A DNA stretch of 64,000 nucleotides from NCBI RefSeq assembly GCF_963678635.1, contig NC_087071.1, positions 14,226,226-14,290,225 of the forward strand, written 5' to 3'. This document shows, one piece after another, positions 45,801 to 56,684 of the stretch (positions are counted from its first letter, which is position 1; each line of letters starts with the position of its first letter). This stretch comes from Symsagittifera roscoffensis. Taxonomy: Eukaryota; Xenacoelomorpha; Acoela; Convolutidae. The notes under the pieces are model-generated. The model was not told where the DNA came from. It did not search any database and saw only the letters and a program-made list of their open reading frames with translations. The position numbers were made by a program, and so were the translations under genes.

Positions 45801-48800
45801 AAACATCGATTTAGTGCTCACTATTAACTAAAGGATAACCATTATGCTTCATTCTGCTATTGAATATTTAACACAGAGGCGACGTTGCGCTTCGGATACA
45901 CAAGCAAAAATACGACCAATAACGGTACTGCGAAAAACTGAGTGAGTGAAACTTTGAGTCATAAAACTTTCTTAAATGACACACTCCAATTATGAGTCTA
46001 CAAAATTGCTAAGTAACGCCAGCCAATTATGACGCATAAGCAGCACCAGTCAATTTGAAAAAAAATTACCAACTAACATGCCTCAATTTATAGAGCGGAC
46101 GCATTTTAACTAATATACAAAAAAGTCCATTAAAAGCATTCGACCCTGCCCGGGTTCGAACCCTTTTCTTTTGTTCCTGGTATCCTTCCCTACCTCTACG
46201 CTACAGATCAATGATACCTTGAATCTTAAGTGCTATTTGCATTATAATCTTCTGTGTTAATATCCTTAGCATTGGTCGCACTTAATAGCTGGTTTTTGAT
46301 CAAAATGAACGCTTTTAAAATGAACACATTTTGTCGCAACAATATTTGCGTCGCAACAATATTTGCGACTTAGGTTGAAAAAATGCAAGTTCATACTATA
46401 ACACAATCTTTGCTTGTGTAAATAATGGCTCAACCCTCAATAGAATTATTGTTATTACTATTAATTAGTCATGAAACAATTTGCAAAAAAATACTTTCAC
46501 TATCAATTTATCGGAACAGGGAACAAAAATTCAAAGGAATCGACGCTCTAATACGATAGGTCGTTTACAATACACAAATAAAAACCTCGGAAAAACAAAT
46601 TTTGCTAGATTATTCTAACAATTTACACAATGAAAATGTACTGACCTGTCGTTGGAATAATTAGACAATGCTGGGGGTCTGTAGGCTGAGGAAGAGGTGT
46701 TATTGTTGCTACTGTTGTGATTGGCTGCAGTGTCTCTGTCTCCTCCCCGTCTGATTGGGGGGACATATCTGTTGCTGTCACTGCCTCCCCCACCACCACC
46801 ACCGTCCCGGTCGAAGTTGTCGCGACCTCCTCTGTCTGAAAAGCGACATGACACAATTCATAGCTTACTAATTGTTCAGACCACTGAAAGTGTCGAAACG
46901 CTTGCCTTCCGAAATGTTTTAGTTTTTTTTTACTTTTTCAACACAAAAAGGAACCTCAAATAACCATCAAAAATCTACATCATATGAAAGCCTTTTCAGT
47001 CATGAGTCGAATACCATTAGATTTTTTTTCAATTTCTCAGTATTAGAAAAATTGGGATCGCGAAATTCATTTCGAGCGAGTAGGTGCTTCAAAAGGACGA
47101 GCCGTGAAAACTTAGTTTTCCTCCAAAAATTTAGCTTCTAAAGCTTCATTTAGCGCTTTTTTGGGAAGAAAAATCAAACATACTGCATCAAACTTTCTTT
47201 TTGAACAATTTTTTGAAATTTCTTTTGTTTTTCCAGTTTTTTAAGTTAGCTATTGCTACACTGAAGTCAATTGTTCCAGTAATTCCTCCTCATAATTTTT
47301 TATAGAGTTTTAGGTTTAAAAACGGATCACGTTAACATCCCTCCCCTCTGAAAATTAGGGACTTCAAGCCGAATAATTCCTTATAAAGTCGTGAAATATA
47401 AACAATTTGAAAACTTTTTTGAAGAATTTCTGAATTTCATGATCTTTCTTCACTAGTTATTGGCGTTTGCTTATAATTTAAGCCTCCAAATGATGTTCCG
47501 GAAAGTTGAAAAGTAAAACATGGTTGAAGGCATTTTTCATGTTAATAACTTATGCATTTCAAAAACCGGCTGATGTTATTAACGGATGCGAATCACAAGT
47601 GGTGCATTGTCATGAATAACGCTTATTATGGACTTAACTTGCCAAAATTTTAGAAAAGCAACATTTTGCAGATGATAAAATAGCGTTTTGGGGTGCTTGT
47701 AAAGTTTTAATTTCGACTTGAAGTCCCTTCGGCTTGAGGCCCCGTCGGCTTGTTGTCCTAGACCCCCTCGAACTAAACCAAGTTACGATCTTCCTCCCCA
47801 ACATTTAATTTGGAATAAAATAGCGCAGCGCTGCTCGTAAAACGCTTGATTCTGATTGGCTGAAAAATCCAGCTTTGAAGAAAATTAACATCCTCCCCCG
47901 TAAATCGCTTTATGAATGAGAATGTTAACTAGGTAAAAAAATATTTGTGCATACCAATTCTTTCTCTTCAAAAATAGGTTAAATTCTCACCTTGATAAGA
48001 TGCCCGGTCGCTGGTTGGTTTTCTGAAGTCCTGTCCTCTGGTCCAACTGTCATCCGGTATATCGGCCGGGGGAGCACCAGAGAGTGGATTGTCTGACCTT
48101 TGACCTCTACCGCCGTAAGTGTCTCTGTCTCTGTCTGAGTTGTTCATTCTGTCTCTGTCGTTTCTACTTCGGCCTTGACTGGTTGACACTTCAACACGTA
48201 TTGTGCGCCCCAACATATTCTATACAAACGATTAGAATTGTAAAGCTGTTCAATATTAAATGTATTTCACCTGGTTTTTAAACTTGAACTAATTTATATG
48301 TTTTCTTTATATTCGAGTAAGTAGATCCCTATCATGCAAAAATGAACAAAAATAAAAGAAAACGAATGGCTCTGACAAACTTTAAGACGCTTTTTTGAAT
48401 AGCTTAAACAAAATAAGTTGAAGCAGTACGAACCTATCCCGCAAAGCTTAAGTCATTTGGTACCTTTGTTCAATTGAACGAACAGTAATCATTGAGTAAT
48501 GTAATTAACTCATCATCAACTTATTCTTATAACTTTTAATAGATTGTCAACTTATGATTTGAAGTTTGGGATAAAATACTTGCTAATGCGGTAGGCTTGC
48601 AATGGAAATTTTTTGTGCCTTTTTCATTTTCTATTACGTCTAATTTCATGTCCAATGACATTTACACAAAAAATTTTGATGGATGTTACGAATAATCTTG
48701 ATAGAAAAATAAATTCTTCTTTTAATAATTCTTTCTTCCTTTTTTCTTTCTTTCGGCTTGTTTTTCTCTGAAAAACTTAAATAAGTAATGACTCACTGAT

Positions 48801-51800
48801 GCGTGAAGGTGAAGTGCTTGTACGAGACTCTCCCGTGCGAAGAACTCGATATTGGCGGATCCCTTGAAGTTGCCGTCTTCATTGTTGATCATGTAAATGC
48901 TTTTGATCTAAAATTAAAAACAAATAGTTTGATAAGTGCCAATAAATTGAGGGACACCAAAAGGATAGTTTTCGAAATAGAAAGAAAAATTTAAAAAACC
49001 TTGAAGCTTTTTGAATATATTTTTGGTGTTGAAATTAGACCAATTGGAGAAACGGAGGCGAATCGAAGCTTCGCACCAATCGCGATACAAAGCAAACATA
49101 GCATAACACCACCAACTGTTTAAACTAAAGAGACAACAGACGCAGGAAAAAATTTCAAAAATAATTTTGTCTTAAACTTTTTACGTCTCCCTCAAATGAG
49201 GTCGGTCAGCCTATAAAATCTAAGCCGAAACCTTTCAAGCCGAAAAAAGAGAAAGTATAACAAGAAAATTATTTCACTGAAATCGGATTATAAGTATTTA
49301 CAACCAACATGAACAAAAAACTATTTTCGATATTTTCTAAATTTGTGCAAGTAACGAATACAGATTTGGAAATGACAACCGATTTGAATCATCCTGCGAA
49401 CAATTTTATTTACGGAAAAAAGTATGGTAACCGGGTAACGTCGTTCACGTTTTTTTTCCAGTAATTGATTTTTCGTTCTCGAAAACCGCAAGTTCCTTGT
49501 CATTTAGCAAATGAATTTGGAGTAAACTTAAAAACAATCCAGAACAAAAACCGACAAAAATCCAATTAGAGCTTGACGATTTAGGATTTTGAAAACGAAA
49601 CGAAACAAAAAAACCCACACAAACTTAAGAAGTCTCTTCTCTTCATTCAATTAGTCGTTATTATCATGAGTAGCACAGTGTTTCGTTCAATCCAATGATT
49701 ATTTATTACTGTTTGAACGAAGCTATAGCAAGTCTTTTCTTAATATATCGTTTTTATTACTTAAAATTATTGCTCTTTTTAAATGGATTAGAAATAGGTC
49801 GCAAGATACAGTATGTGGAAGAGATAATTCAAATTATGTGGAAGAGGGAAGAGTAAATATTATTGTTTGTTTTTCTCGAATCAAGTGGAAATTTACTATT
49901 GATACAAAGAAAAAACTGGACAAGTATTATGTCAAGAATTTATTCCATCTATGCAACTAAATAACGCGATAAACAATATTCTTTTAAATTTTAATATTGA
50001 GACATATTTCACGTTCCTCTTTCACAATTTACTGACATCGGGATAAGATCACGATATCACCTTATTTTTTCCAAATTTGATGAAATAATTTTACCAAAAA
50101 ATCAGGACATCGAAAATAAATACTCTCGAAAGGTTAAGCCAAAAACTTAACTTTCGTTTCATAGCTCCTGAAAATTAGAGTTTAAACAGAGGCGAAGCTG
50201 CGCTTCACAAACACTAGCGAGAACACGACAAAAAGCAGCTCTTTATAAAGTGCAGTAAGAAAAAGTAGAAATAAGCCTCGAATTAGCAAACAATTTGGAT
50301 ACGTCTCAGATTCAAACCTACGACCTACTCCGATCTAGAGATTATGAACCTCACGCACTAACCACTCAGTCAGGACGCTTAAATGATGACAAACACAAGC
50401 CACATAAAACAAAAACAGATGCCATGCAATTTCCGATGCTACAGTGAAATTTTCATTTAAGTGAACACTTTCAATGAACACTTTTTTGAGAGTTAGGTTA
50501 CAAAAAAAGAGGTACGTAGTAATACGCTACGCTAATCGCAAGTGTAAATATAGAATAAACAAAGCCAACAAAAAGTTAGACAAGAGTCCATGCACGCAAG
50601 TAAAAAGAAAAAAAAACACTTATTTGTTCCATGAAAAAATCCCAAATTTCAAAGAAAACAATAGACGGCCTTAAATCTCTTTGAATTTTTAGAAGAATGT
50701 TGACTTTTTTGAAAAAACTAACCCAACTCGATCAATAGCTAAACTTTTTCACAGGGAAACTGATAATTATAATCCATTTTCGAAATTAGAAGTTGATCAC
50801 ATTTTTCGTGAACTTAAAACTTTTAAAAACTCTTAATGACCCCTCAAAACTAATGAAAACAGTTATAACTATTCGCAACTCACGTCGTCTCCGAAGTGTT
50901 GCTTCAAGTCTTCTCTGGTTGCATTGTACGACACATTGGTCACGAATGCCTTGTAGGGGGGCTCATCTGGCACTTTGGAGAAGTCTGGACCCTCTCCAAG
51001 ATTCACTCCCCCTCCCCCTCTTGTGAAGTTACTGTTGGGGGATCTGTCTCTACGCTCCCACGAGGGTCCTGCAATGCAATTCAACATTTAGAAAAACAGC
51101 TGTTAGAAAAGAGTTGTTAGAAAAACAAAAGAATAAATTTTTAAAAAGCTTTAAAATTAGTGAGTTTCGGACAGACTCGTTCAGTAAGTTTCGGACAGAC
51201 CGTATTTTTTACTCACTCTCTCCCCCTCTACGCTCCCACGAGGGTCCTGCAATGCAATTCAACGGCTCTTTTTCCTACCCCCCTCCCCCACCTGCAATTT
51301 TTTACATGTAAATTTGTTGACGACATTATCCGATTGTTATGAAAATTTACATTCAATAAGGCCACGACAAACATATTTGGTCTTCATACTCAACCTCGTA
51401 AAACCACTCGTTACACTAATATATTGAAGCTCGTGTGAGGTGGGGGGGGGGGGGGGGAGGAAAAAGAGCCAATTCAACATTTAAGATTTGTTAGAAAAAC
51501 GAAAGAATAAATTTTTTAAAAGCTTTAAAATTAGTCAGTTTCGGACAGACCGTTTTAACGACTTTGATTGGTCAAAAAGTTCGGAACGTTTGATTTGCTG
51601 CGATGAGATAAGCTCCCTGTCGATTGCATTGATAATAAACTTTCTCCTCAACTTATTCTGTAAAAGTCTACCTAATGGGACGTCTCGAGGGGCCTTAGGG
51701 CCCGTGAGCTCGATCCCTGCGAGTATCTAAATCTAATGACTGCATAAATGTGCTCACTAAATAATTCGAACTTCAAACTATTTTTTACTCACTCTCTCCC

Positions 51801-52782
51801 CCTCTGGCATCGAACGGCTCATCCGCCCATGATCCCATGCCCCCACCCAGTCCAGCTGCCACATTGGGAGCAAGAGAGATGGCATTCACCTATAGAATAT
51901 ACACACCAAAATTTGTAAACCATGAAGCAATGTAGAGAAGTGGCGGAGAACTTCGCCTGACAGATGAAAGGTCCGTGGTTCGAGCCCCACAATATGCGGT
52001 CGCTGCGCCTGAGGATTAAGCAACATTCTCAGCCCAGCAAGTAGCCAAAAAAAATTGCATGTAATTACTTGCCAGTGGCAGAAAAGTGGTTTTTCTGTAA
52101 GAGTTGAGATAAACAGCTCGTACGCTGTTCCTTTAACTCGGGGTGCAATGAAATATTTTCAACTTATTCAGATCAAAAGCAGGAAAATCCGGATTCTTAT
52201 CGCGAAAAAGATAAGAAGATCATATGACTGAAATCAATTGGTTGGAAACAGTAAAATTCAGCATTGAATGAAAGTTAGGAATAGACCGTGAGCTAACTCA
52301 AAATGCACACCTTCAAAAACAACATGTGGAAATTATGAACTGATGAATTTAGACTCAGTGAGAGTTCGTCTCAAATCAAAATCATAGCTAACAGAGGGTT
52401 GAAAACGTGTAGAAGAACACGGAAACAGCAAAAAAATGATTAAAAATTTTTGGACATTTCTGAACTTTGGGATTTTGCAAAAAATATATATCATGTTAAA
52501 GCAATTTGAGAATACTTTTTATAATTGGCACTTTTTTTTAAACACTTGATAAAATTACCCATAATTTAAACTTGATCAGGTATACATTACTAACACTCCT
52601 TCCAGGTAAATGACGTTTTTAACGCTATTAACTGCTATGAACATAATTAACAGGGGGTGTTAAAAACAATACAACCCTGCACTTGATAATAAAATCGTTA
52701 CCTGTTCTGGAGCAGTTTTGGCAATGAACTCATCAAGACTGATGGTATTTGACTGTTTGCTCTTTCCCTTTTTACCAGGCAT
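36657..52782 (-). CDS. EIF4B: Eukaryotic translation initiation factor 4B, 11 exons
   Basis: RNA-binding cofactor of the eIF4A helicase in cap-dependent translation. Coding exons (minus): 52782-52702, 51889-51793, 51068-50884, 48907-48797, 48219-47991, 46835-46646, 44045-43908, 41299-41096, 40842-39803, 37615-37439, 36844-36657. All introns are GT-AG and every phase fits, giving about 879 codons. The protein has the eIF4B N-terminus (GKSKQSNTISLDEFIA, GSWADE), an RRM (PPYKAFVTNVSY; RNP1 GNFKGSANIEFF), a long Arg/Gly/Asp/Tyr-rich region, and the diagnostic RPASIFGAAKPVDTMKREQE. It is longer than human eIF4B (611 residues), mainly in the RG-rich part. The last exon either ends at TGA 36,657 or splices on at GTGAGT (36,671-36,666) to an exon I cannot see. 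SINEs and MITEs fill its introns. Confidence 0.95.
37439..37615 (-). CDS. EIF4B: eIF4B exon 10 (ASIFGxAKPVDT motif)
   Basis: Encodes GRPRLELDPPSRKTTEIIV and RPASIFGAAKPVDTMKREQE, the most diagnostic part of the family. Acceptor tatcag, donor GTCAGT, phase 1. Confidence 0.95.
38570..38755 (-). repeat. tRNA-derived SINE
   Basis: The minus-strand head reads gtggctgagtggttagcgcg, close to a Leu/Ser-type tRNA D-arm (A box). The B box is weakened (attagaatccg). Tail with aagctgcgctt hairpin. Lies in the eIF4B gene, in the intron between exons 9 and 10. Confidence 0.75.
39803..40842 (-). CDS. EIF4B: eIF4B exon 9 (long RGG/DRYG region)
   Basis: 1,040 bp, the largest exon. Begins YYDDRAPPAPRDGNYRD and ends in dense Gly/Arg/Asp/Tyr repeats (GGGYRERSDRYND, RRGGGGPYSPN). 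Corresponds to the self-associating DRYG region of vertebrate eIF4B, here longer. Donor GTAAGT, phase 1. Long frames on the other strands here are shadows of the repeats. Confidence 0.92.
41096..41299 (-). CDS. EIF4B: eIF4B exon 8
   Basis: 68 codons in phase 2 on both sides, rich in Asp/Tyr/Arg/Ser (YNDSYDSRRRGHNSGD). Acceptor ggatag, donor GTTTGT. Confidence 0.9.
41501..41560 (-). repeat. SINE tail fragment
   Basis: acagaggcgaagcgggatttcgcacc matches the SINE hairpin end. The tRNA-like head is not recognisable nearby. Confidence 0.5.
42165..42400 (+). repeat. Dispersed repeat family member
   Basis: Shares an ordered set of words with 50,580-50,800 and 62,030-62,290: gcaagtaaa, agctctttgaatttct, taacccaacttgagaaaact, ggatcaat, cattttcgaaa. 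No ORF. Confidence 0.7.
42491..43224. repeat. Foldback element with arms of about 300 bp
   Basis: The left arm (42,491-42,800) and right arm (42,908-43,224) are inverted copies: gctgatttaaattaa/ttaatttaaatcagc, acaaaacgcgtt/aacgcgttttgt, gaaagtacccagtc/gactgggtactttt, acaaactttaag/cttaaagtttgt. The loop is about 110 bp. No coding capacity. Lies in an eIF4B intron. Confidence 0.85.
43908..44045 (-). CDS. EIF4B: eIF4B exon 7
   Basis: 46 codons in phase 2 on both sides. Low complexity (NDRDNRNNSSRFDSS, GGGGGYERYDRR). Donor GTCAGA. Confidence 0.9.
44150..44350 (+). repeat. Dispersed repeat family, 3' part
   Basis: tgttcgatagtggaatttccctt and the following aaggaaatgaa, cctatatgagagtctg, cgttcatcga match 62,290-62,450 and, more loosely, 26,590-26,720. 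Confidence 0.6.
45191..45360 (-). repeat. tRNA-derived SINE
   Basis: Tail hairpin gcaaagctgtgcttcgc on the left, body aaaaataagcctt, and a degraded tRNA-like head (agattcaaacctacgacc) on the right. In an eIF4B intron. Confidence 0.7.
45871..46205 (-). repeat. Longer tRNA-derived SINE
   Basis: The tail acacagaggcgacgttgcgcttcgg is on the left. The head on the right has an A-box-like tagcgtagaggtaggg and a strong B box gggttcgaaccc on the minus strand. About 335 bp, so the body differs from the 170-200 bp copies. Confidence 0.65.
46646..46835 (-). CDS. EIF4B: eIF4B exon 6
   Basis: Gly-rich (RDGGGGGGGSDS) followed by YVPPIRRGGDRD and Asn/Ser-rich YRPPALSNYSND. Acceptor ttttcag, donor GTCAGT, phase 2. 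Confidence 0.9.
47991..48219 (-). CDS. EIF4B: eIF4B exon 5 (end of RRM, start of Arg/Asp-rich region)
   Basis: Begins with the last RRM strand (NMLGRTIRVEVS), then SRNDRDRMNNSDRDRD. Donor GTGAGA, phase 1. Confidence 0.92.
48797..48907 (-). CDS. EIF4B: eIF4B exon 4 (RRM RNP1)
   Basis: 37 codons, acceptor ttttag, donor GTGAGT, phase 0. Carries RNP1 GNFKGSANIEFF and the following helix. Confidence 0.93.
49050..49115 (-). repeat. SINE tail fragment
   Basis: ggaggcgaatcgaagcttcgcacc, a variant of the SINE hairpin end. Confidence 0.5.
50187..50385 (-). repeat. tRNA-derived SINE
   Basis: Complete family member: hairpin gcgaagctgcgcttc, body aaaaagcagctct and agaaataagcctcg, head with attcaaacctacgacc and ccactcagtcaggac. 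In eIF4B intron 3. Confidence 0.75.
50580..50800 (+). repeat. Dispersed repeat family member
   Basis: Same ordered words as 42,165-42,400 and 62,030-62,290 (tgcacgcaagtaaa, ctctttgaattttt, taacccaactcgatcaat, ccattttcgaaattag). Confidence 0.7.
50884..51068 (-). CDS. EIF4B: eIF4B exon 3 (start of RRM)
   Basis: Acceptor gcattgcag, donor GTGAGT, ends in phase 0. Encodes PSWERRDRSPNSN, a Gly-rich linker and the first RRM strand and helix (PPYKAFVTNVSYNATREDLK). Confidence 0.93.
51217..51246 (-). CDS. EIF4B: Candidate 30-nt alternative exon of eIF4B
   Basis: Bounded by a copy of the exon 3 acceptor (gcattgcag) and a copy of the exon 2 donor (gtgagt). It fuses the first part of exon 3 to the last part of exon 2, keeps phase 1 on both sides and would add ten residues (RPSWERRGGE type). 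Not included in the main model. Confidence 0.5.
51264..51470. mobile_element. 207-bp MITE with 13-bp TIRs and 8-bp TSD
   Basis: Ends ggctctttttcct and aggaaaaagagcc are perfect inverted repeats. Both are flanked by aattcaac (51,256-51,263 and 51,471-51,478). Inner C-run and G-run (51,442-51,457) extend the stem. An 8-bp duplication fits hAT, Merlin or P superfamilies. It sits in eIF4B intron 2. Confidence 0.85.
51793..51889 (-). CDS. EIF4B: eIF4B exon 2
   Basis: Acceptor ctatag, donor GTGAGT, ends in phase 1. Encodes NAISLAPNVAAGLGGGMGSW then ADEPFDARGGE; GSWADE is the conserved motif. Confidence 0.92.
51940..52020 (+). repeat. tRNA-like SINE head, plus strand
   Basis: agtggcggagaacttcg (A-box-like) and gtggttcgagccccac (strong B box with T-arm stem) in tRNA order. 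It lacks a good acceptor stem. It is the only plus-strand copy seen and its downstream part differs from the hairpin family. Confidence 0.55.
52702..52782 (-). CDS. EIF4B: eIF4B exon 1
   Basis: 27 codons from the ATG. Reads PGKKGKSKQSNTISLDEFIA and ends CAG before GTAAC. The basic stretch plus TISLDEF is the conserved eIF4B opening. Confidence 0.93.
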
Positions 52783-53084
52783 CAGGGAAAAGATCACAAG
52801 TTATCTGAAAAGATCATACGAATTAATGCAAACAACAGGCCTCACAAATACCATTCTATGGACACACAGAATTAAAAAAAAACACATGTACACTTCAACA
52901 AAATTTGTTTAAATTTAACATGCTTTTAGCTCTTCATAACACGCCTGACAAACCCTTAATGAGGAGGAATCGAAATTTTATTTCAATCACATCTAACAGA
53001 TACGTTCAACGCTCAATTTGAATTTTCAAACCTTTAAATTAAAAAACGCTCCGAATTAATATAAGCCATAGATAGAATTGATAG

Positions 53085-53225
53085 CAAAAAGGGTCGAGCA
53101 AATCATTAAGAACTTATCCAAAAGCGGTTAATATGAAGTAGAGATAAGCTTCCGTCCTGCCGAACTCGAACAGATTATAAGACCGCGAAAACTATGACAT
53201 CTTTACAAGGTCTCGGCACTCAACC
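53085..53225 (-). repeat. Degraded tRNA-derived SINE
   Basis: The body agtagagataagcttc and a tRNA-like head (gaactcgaacag on the plus strand, ggtctcggcactc) match the SINE family. The hairpin tail is missing. Confidence 0.5.
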
Positions 53226-53451
53226 GTATTTTTCAGACAGAAACACGAAATACAAATGCAAACTTTACAGATAAGTGACGATAATGTATCTCTGATATGG
53301 ATGTCTAATTTGGAAAATGGAAAGGGCAAGGTCACAGATTTTGTGAGATATTAGTGACATTTATCCCAAAAAGTAGCACCCACAGGTAAAACAAATATAG
53401 CCAACAGACAGCCATGAGAGGGCGTTCAACAGTGCCGATGTTCCGTAGCAG

Positions 53452-53646
53452 TATTTAGACAACCGCGTATTCCTACTCGTCAGTAAGCAGACAAATGCTG
53501 TTTCAACCAATCAAAATCGAGACAAGGAAGAAATTAATAAACAATAAATATTTATTTCGAAAGTTCGCTTTCCCATCTCGATTCTGATTGGTTAATACTG
53601 TATTTGTCTGCTTGCTGACGAGTATCAATACGCGGTTGTCTAAATA
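53452..53646. mobile_element. Palindromic MITE, 195 bp, CAG flanks
   Basis: Arms of about 70 bp (tatttagacaaccgcgtatt ... and its complement) with matching inner words cagacaaat/atttgtctg and ccaatca/tgattgg. CAG at 53,449-53,451 and 53,647-53,649 could be a 3-bp target duplication. Confidence 0.85.
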
Positions 53647-53654
53647 CAGACCGC

Positions 53655-54005
53655 GTTCCAGTGCCGAAGTACAGCAGTGCCGAAAAAGGCGGGAAAACTT
53701 CAGAATAATTTAAACGCATTTTCTACAGAGCGGGAAATTACTGACGCTAATTATCAAAAAAAAATCACTCCAATTTTGACGCCAAAAGGTCTGCAACTGC
53801 AAATTAAACAATTATTTTGGCGCCAAAACGTCTAAATTGCAAACTTTTCCGCTCAATCATTAAGTGTCTTTTAAGATTGTATATGTTCGCCGTTTAATTT
53901 TTGATTGCCCCACTTAATTTGTTGAAATTTGTTGATATTTTCGGCACTGTTGAACTAATTTTTTTCGGCACTGTTGTACTCCGGCACTGTTGTACTGCTC
54001 CGTCC
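53655..54005. repeat. Foldback region with cagtgccg / cggcactg repeats
   Basis: cagtgccgaagtacagcagtgccgaaa-like words at 53,660-53,685 are inverted at 53,938-54,003 (cggcactgttgtact repeated two to three times). Another agtgccg lies at 53,430, left of the MITE, so the MITE may sit inside this element. Confidence 0.65.
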
Positions 54006-54699
54006 ATGAAAGCAAGGATAGAGAAACAAAACAAGACTAATTTTTTGAAAAAGTCGACTTTGAAATTTAAAAAAAAAGACCTTAAGGGTCTTTGACTTTC
54101 AAAAAAAAAATTCAAGATTGGCCCCTTTTTTGATCAAAAAAATAACCCAGCTTGAGAAAACTGGTTTATTTAATTCAGTTTATATTCAGCTGGGAAATCT
54201 GAAAAATAAATTCCTATTTGTTTTCTCATTTTACTGTAGTTTTTTTTAGGGTGATTGAATTAGGTTTAATGCATTGGAAAATGATACGTATTAATAAATC
54301 AAACAACGTACAAGATTGGAAAATGAGTTATATTGGAAATCGAGCTCTATTTAATCCTATAAAAACTCAACATGATACGTTTGAGAGTGAAAAAATTTAA
54401 GCCGTTTTATTGAAAACCAACCACTCGCCTTAATTGAGGGAAAGCGGTTGCTGTACAAGCACAGAGTTTCGCCCATAACATTTTTAATTTTTTATGGTTC
54501 GTGATGTGATGAGAAACTTTCTCGCTCAAAATCATTAAGTGTCACTTAAGATTGTAAAAGTTTGTCGTTTAATTTTTGATTAAAATTTTTTCATTTTATT
54601 CCAAAGAACGCGCTAAAAGAAACTTCTAAAACTTATTTTACTGGAGTAAACCTGGGTTTTCAAGGCTTGCACAAAAGCTTATCACCCTATTATAAGTCT

Positions 54700-55650
54700 G
54701 CTCGCTTGCTTTGTTTTGTCGAAATCAGAGTCAAAAAACAAATAAATCTATCACCCAGTTAGTCAAACATGATGTACCACAAGGATCCACGTTAAGTCCT
54801 CTTTTATTCATTCTCTTCGTTAATGATATTGTTTGTAACAATGACCAGTCAAAATTAAATTTCTACGGTAATGATACTGCAGTACAGACTATAGTACAGA
54901 AAAAACATAAGAGAAAAATTATCAAAAAGCTCTGAATGGTGTCACTAATTGGGTAGATGACAATTAAATAACACTGAACACAGACAAAACAAAAACAATG
55001 TTCTTCTCAAGAAAAAAAGCAGTAAAAAATCAAAAGTAGAAATTAGAAAAAAGTACTGAGCAATCAAGTAATTTTAGATATCTGGTATTTTACTGTGATG
55101 AAAAATTAGGCAAGGAATGACATGTAAACAAGGTCCAAAATAGGTTAAACCAATTTTGTGGGATGTTATCTTACTTATTAAGCGTTAAAACAAATCAATT
55201 GATAAAAGTGTACGAAACAGGCAGGGCGATACTTGTTTATGCTGCTAAAGATAAGCAAATTAAATTGATTGGAAATACTATTAATTGTTTATAAGAATAT
55301 TGCTATTTCAAGAAATGCAATCAATCAATTAAACAAGTTAGCAATCAAAAACTACTTCATACCGTTAAGGAAATCCCATTTTATGAACTACTGAAATTAT
55401 TAGGTAGTGTTGAGAAAAGAATGCCCTTCAGAATTCATAATTTTCAGAATTCATAAATAATTATATCAGCCATGCTGAAATTATTAAAATCAAAACACAG
55501 AAGCTGAAAACTCAAAAAAAATATCATTGGTTGCAATAAGCATTCGAAATTTTCATTTTGGGCTAGGATATGAAGACTTTTCATTTGTATGTCCTCCTAT
55601 AGCTCAGATTTTCCAAGTTTTTTTTACAACACGCTAATCATACTGAGTTG
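54700..55650 (+). mobile_element. Decayed non-LTR retrotransposon, RT fragment
   Basis: The frame at 54,711-54,935 contains the RT core HDVPQGSTLSPLLFILFVNDI, followed by LNFYGNDTAV where the catalytic FADDT-type motif should be; the Ala-Asp is lost. Further frames down to about 55,600 resemble the thumb and C-terminal part of a LINE RT (LNTDKTKTMFFS, NFRYL, KVQNRLNQFCGML), with stops and shifts. Jockey/CR1-like by general appearance. Confidence 0.8.
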
Positions 55651-56684
55651 GACAGGTGCAACCACATATTTTTAGATAATAACCTTTAAGGTACTGATGA
55701 ACAAATTAATGCATATTTCAAAAACACTCCAAGCAGCTATGCCTAATTTTTTGCTCGATTCAAAATATTATATTAAACTAAAATCTGAATTATATTTTAA
55801 AATTTGCATACATATATAAAAGTAAACAATTTTTATTTACTATTTCCATTTATTAAACTTTAATCAACCCAATGACATCCAGAAGAAAAACTGGTTTGTA
55901 AATCAATATACACATCAAATAATATAAAATAAGTAAAAGTAAAATAAAATTGTGTATAAAAATTGTAAAACTTCTACAAAAATTTTTTTTTTGTAAATGA
56001 AATTCTGTATAAAAATTGTAAGATTTTAACACAAAAATTTGAAATTGGCTATACGCAAGTCACCTGAAAACAGAAAATGTGTCTATGGCGCTCTACTAAA
56101 ATGAGCTGCATTTTGTAAAAAGAAAACATCAAAAGTGAAGAAATGTTAGATTTTTTGGAAACAATTTATTATATTCTTATTTTTAAATCAATTTTTCTCG
56201 ACATTGGGAATACTGAAAAGGTTTGAATATTCGAATCAGCACTGAAAATGTTTTTATATGATATGTCGCTTGACCCATTCCGATGACTATTTGTGTTACC
56301 AGACTAAAAACACATCCGAAGACAAAGTCCTCCCCCTCCCCACTTAGTGGTCGGACCAAAACGTGGCTTCACTTCGTTCAATGAAACAAATGAGACCGAT
56401 GACAAACAATTAGATGTGTTAGGAGCGACAAAAAAACAATCACTTGATAGAAACTACTTAATGAAACTTCTGAGAGCTCTACCAATTTCAACTTGTACGA
56501 TCGACACTTTTTGGATAAAGCTATCCCAGGTCTGGAAATCCGGATTACCATGCTATTTTTTTGAGAAATCTAAATCAAGAAAACCTCACTTTGTTTTCTA
56601 GCTGAAACGAGCTTTTCTGAACAACCGAAGAAATTTCTTTCCAGACTCTATTTACACTTTTTTTTTACAGATTAACAAGTACAT
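55651..56684. other. Intergenic, no gene recognised
   Basis: AT-rich. A plus-strand frame at 56,347-56,601 has no recognisable family. It lies just downstream of the RABEPK stop. Confidence 0.5.

Noticed and set aside
35748-46205. Functional tRNA genes
   Set aside because: A and B boxes are present but acceptor stems do not pair and SINE bodies follow.
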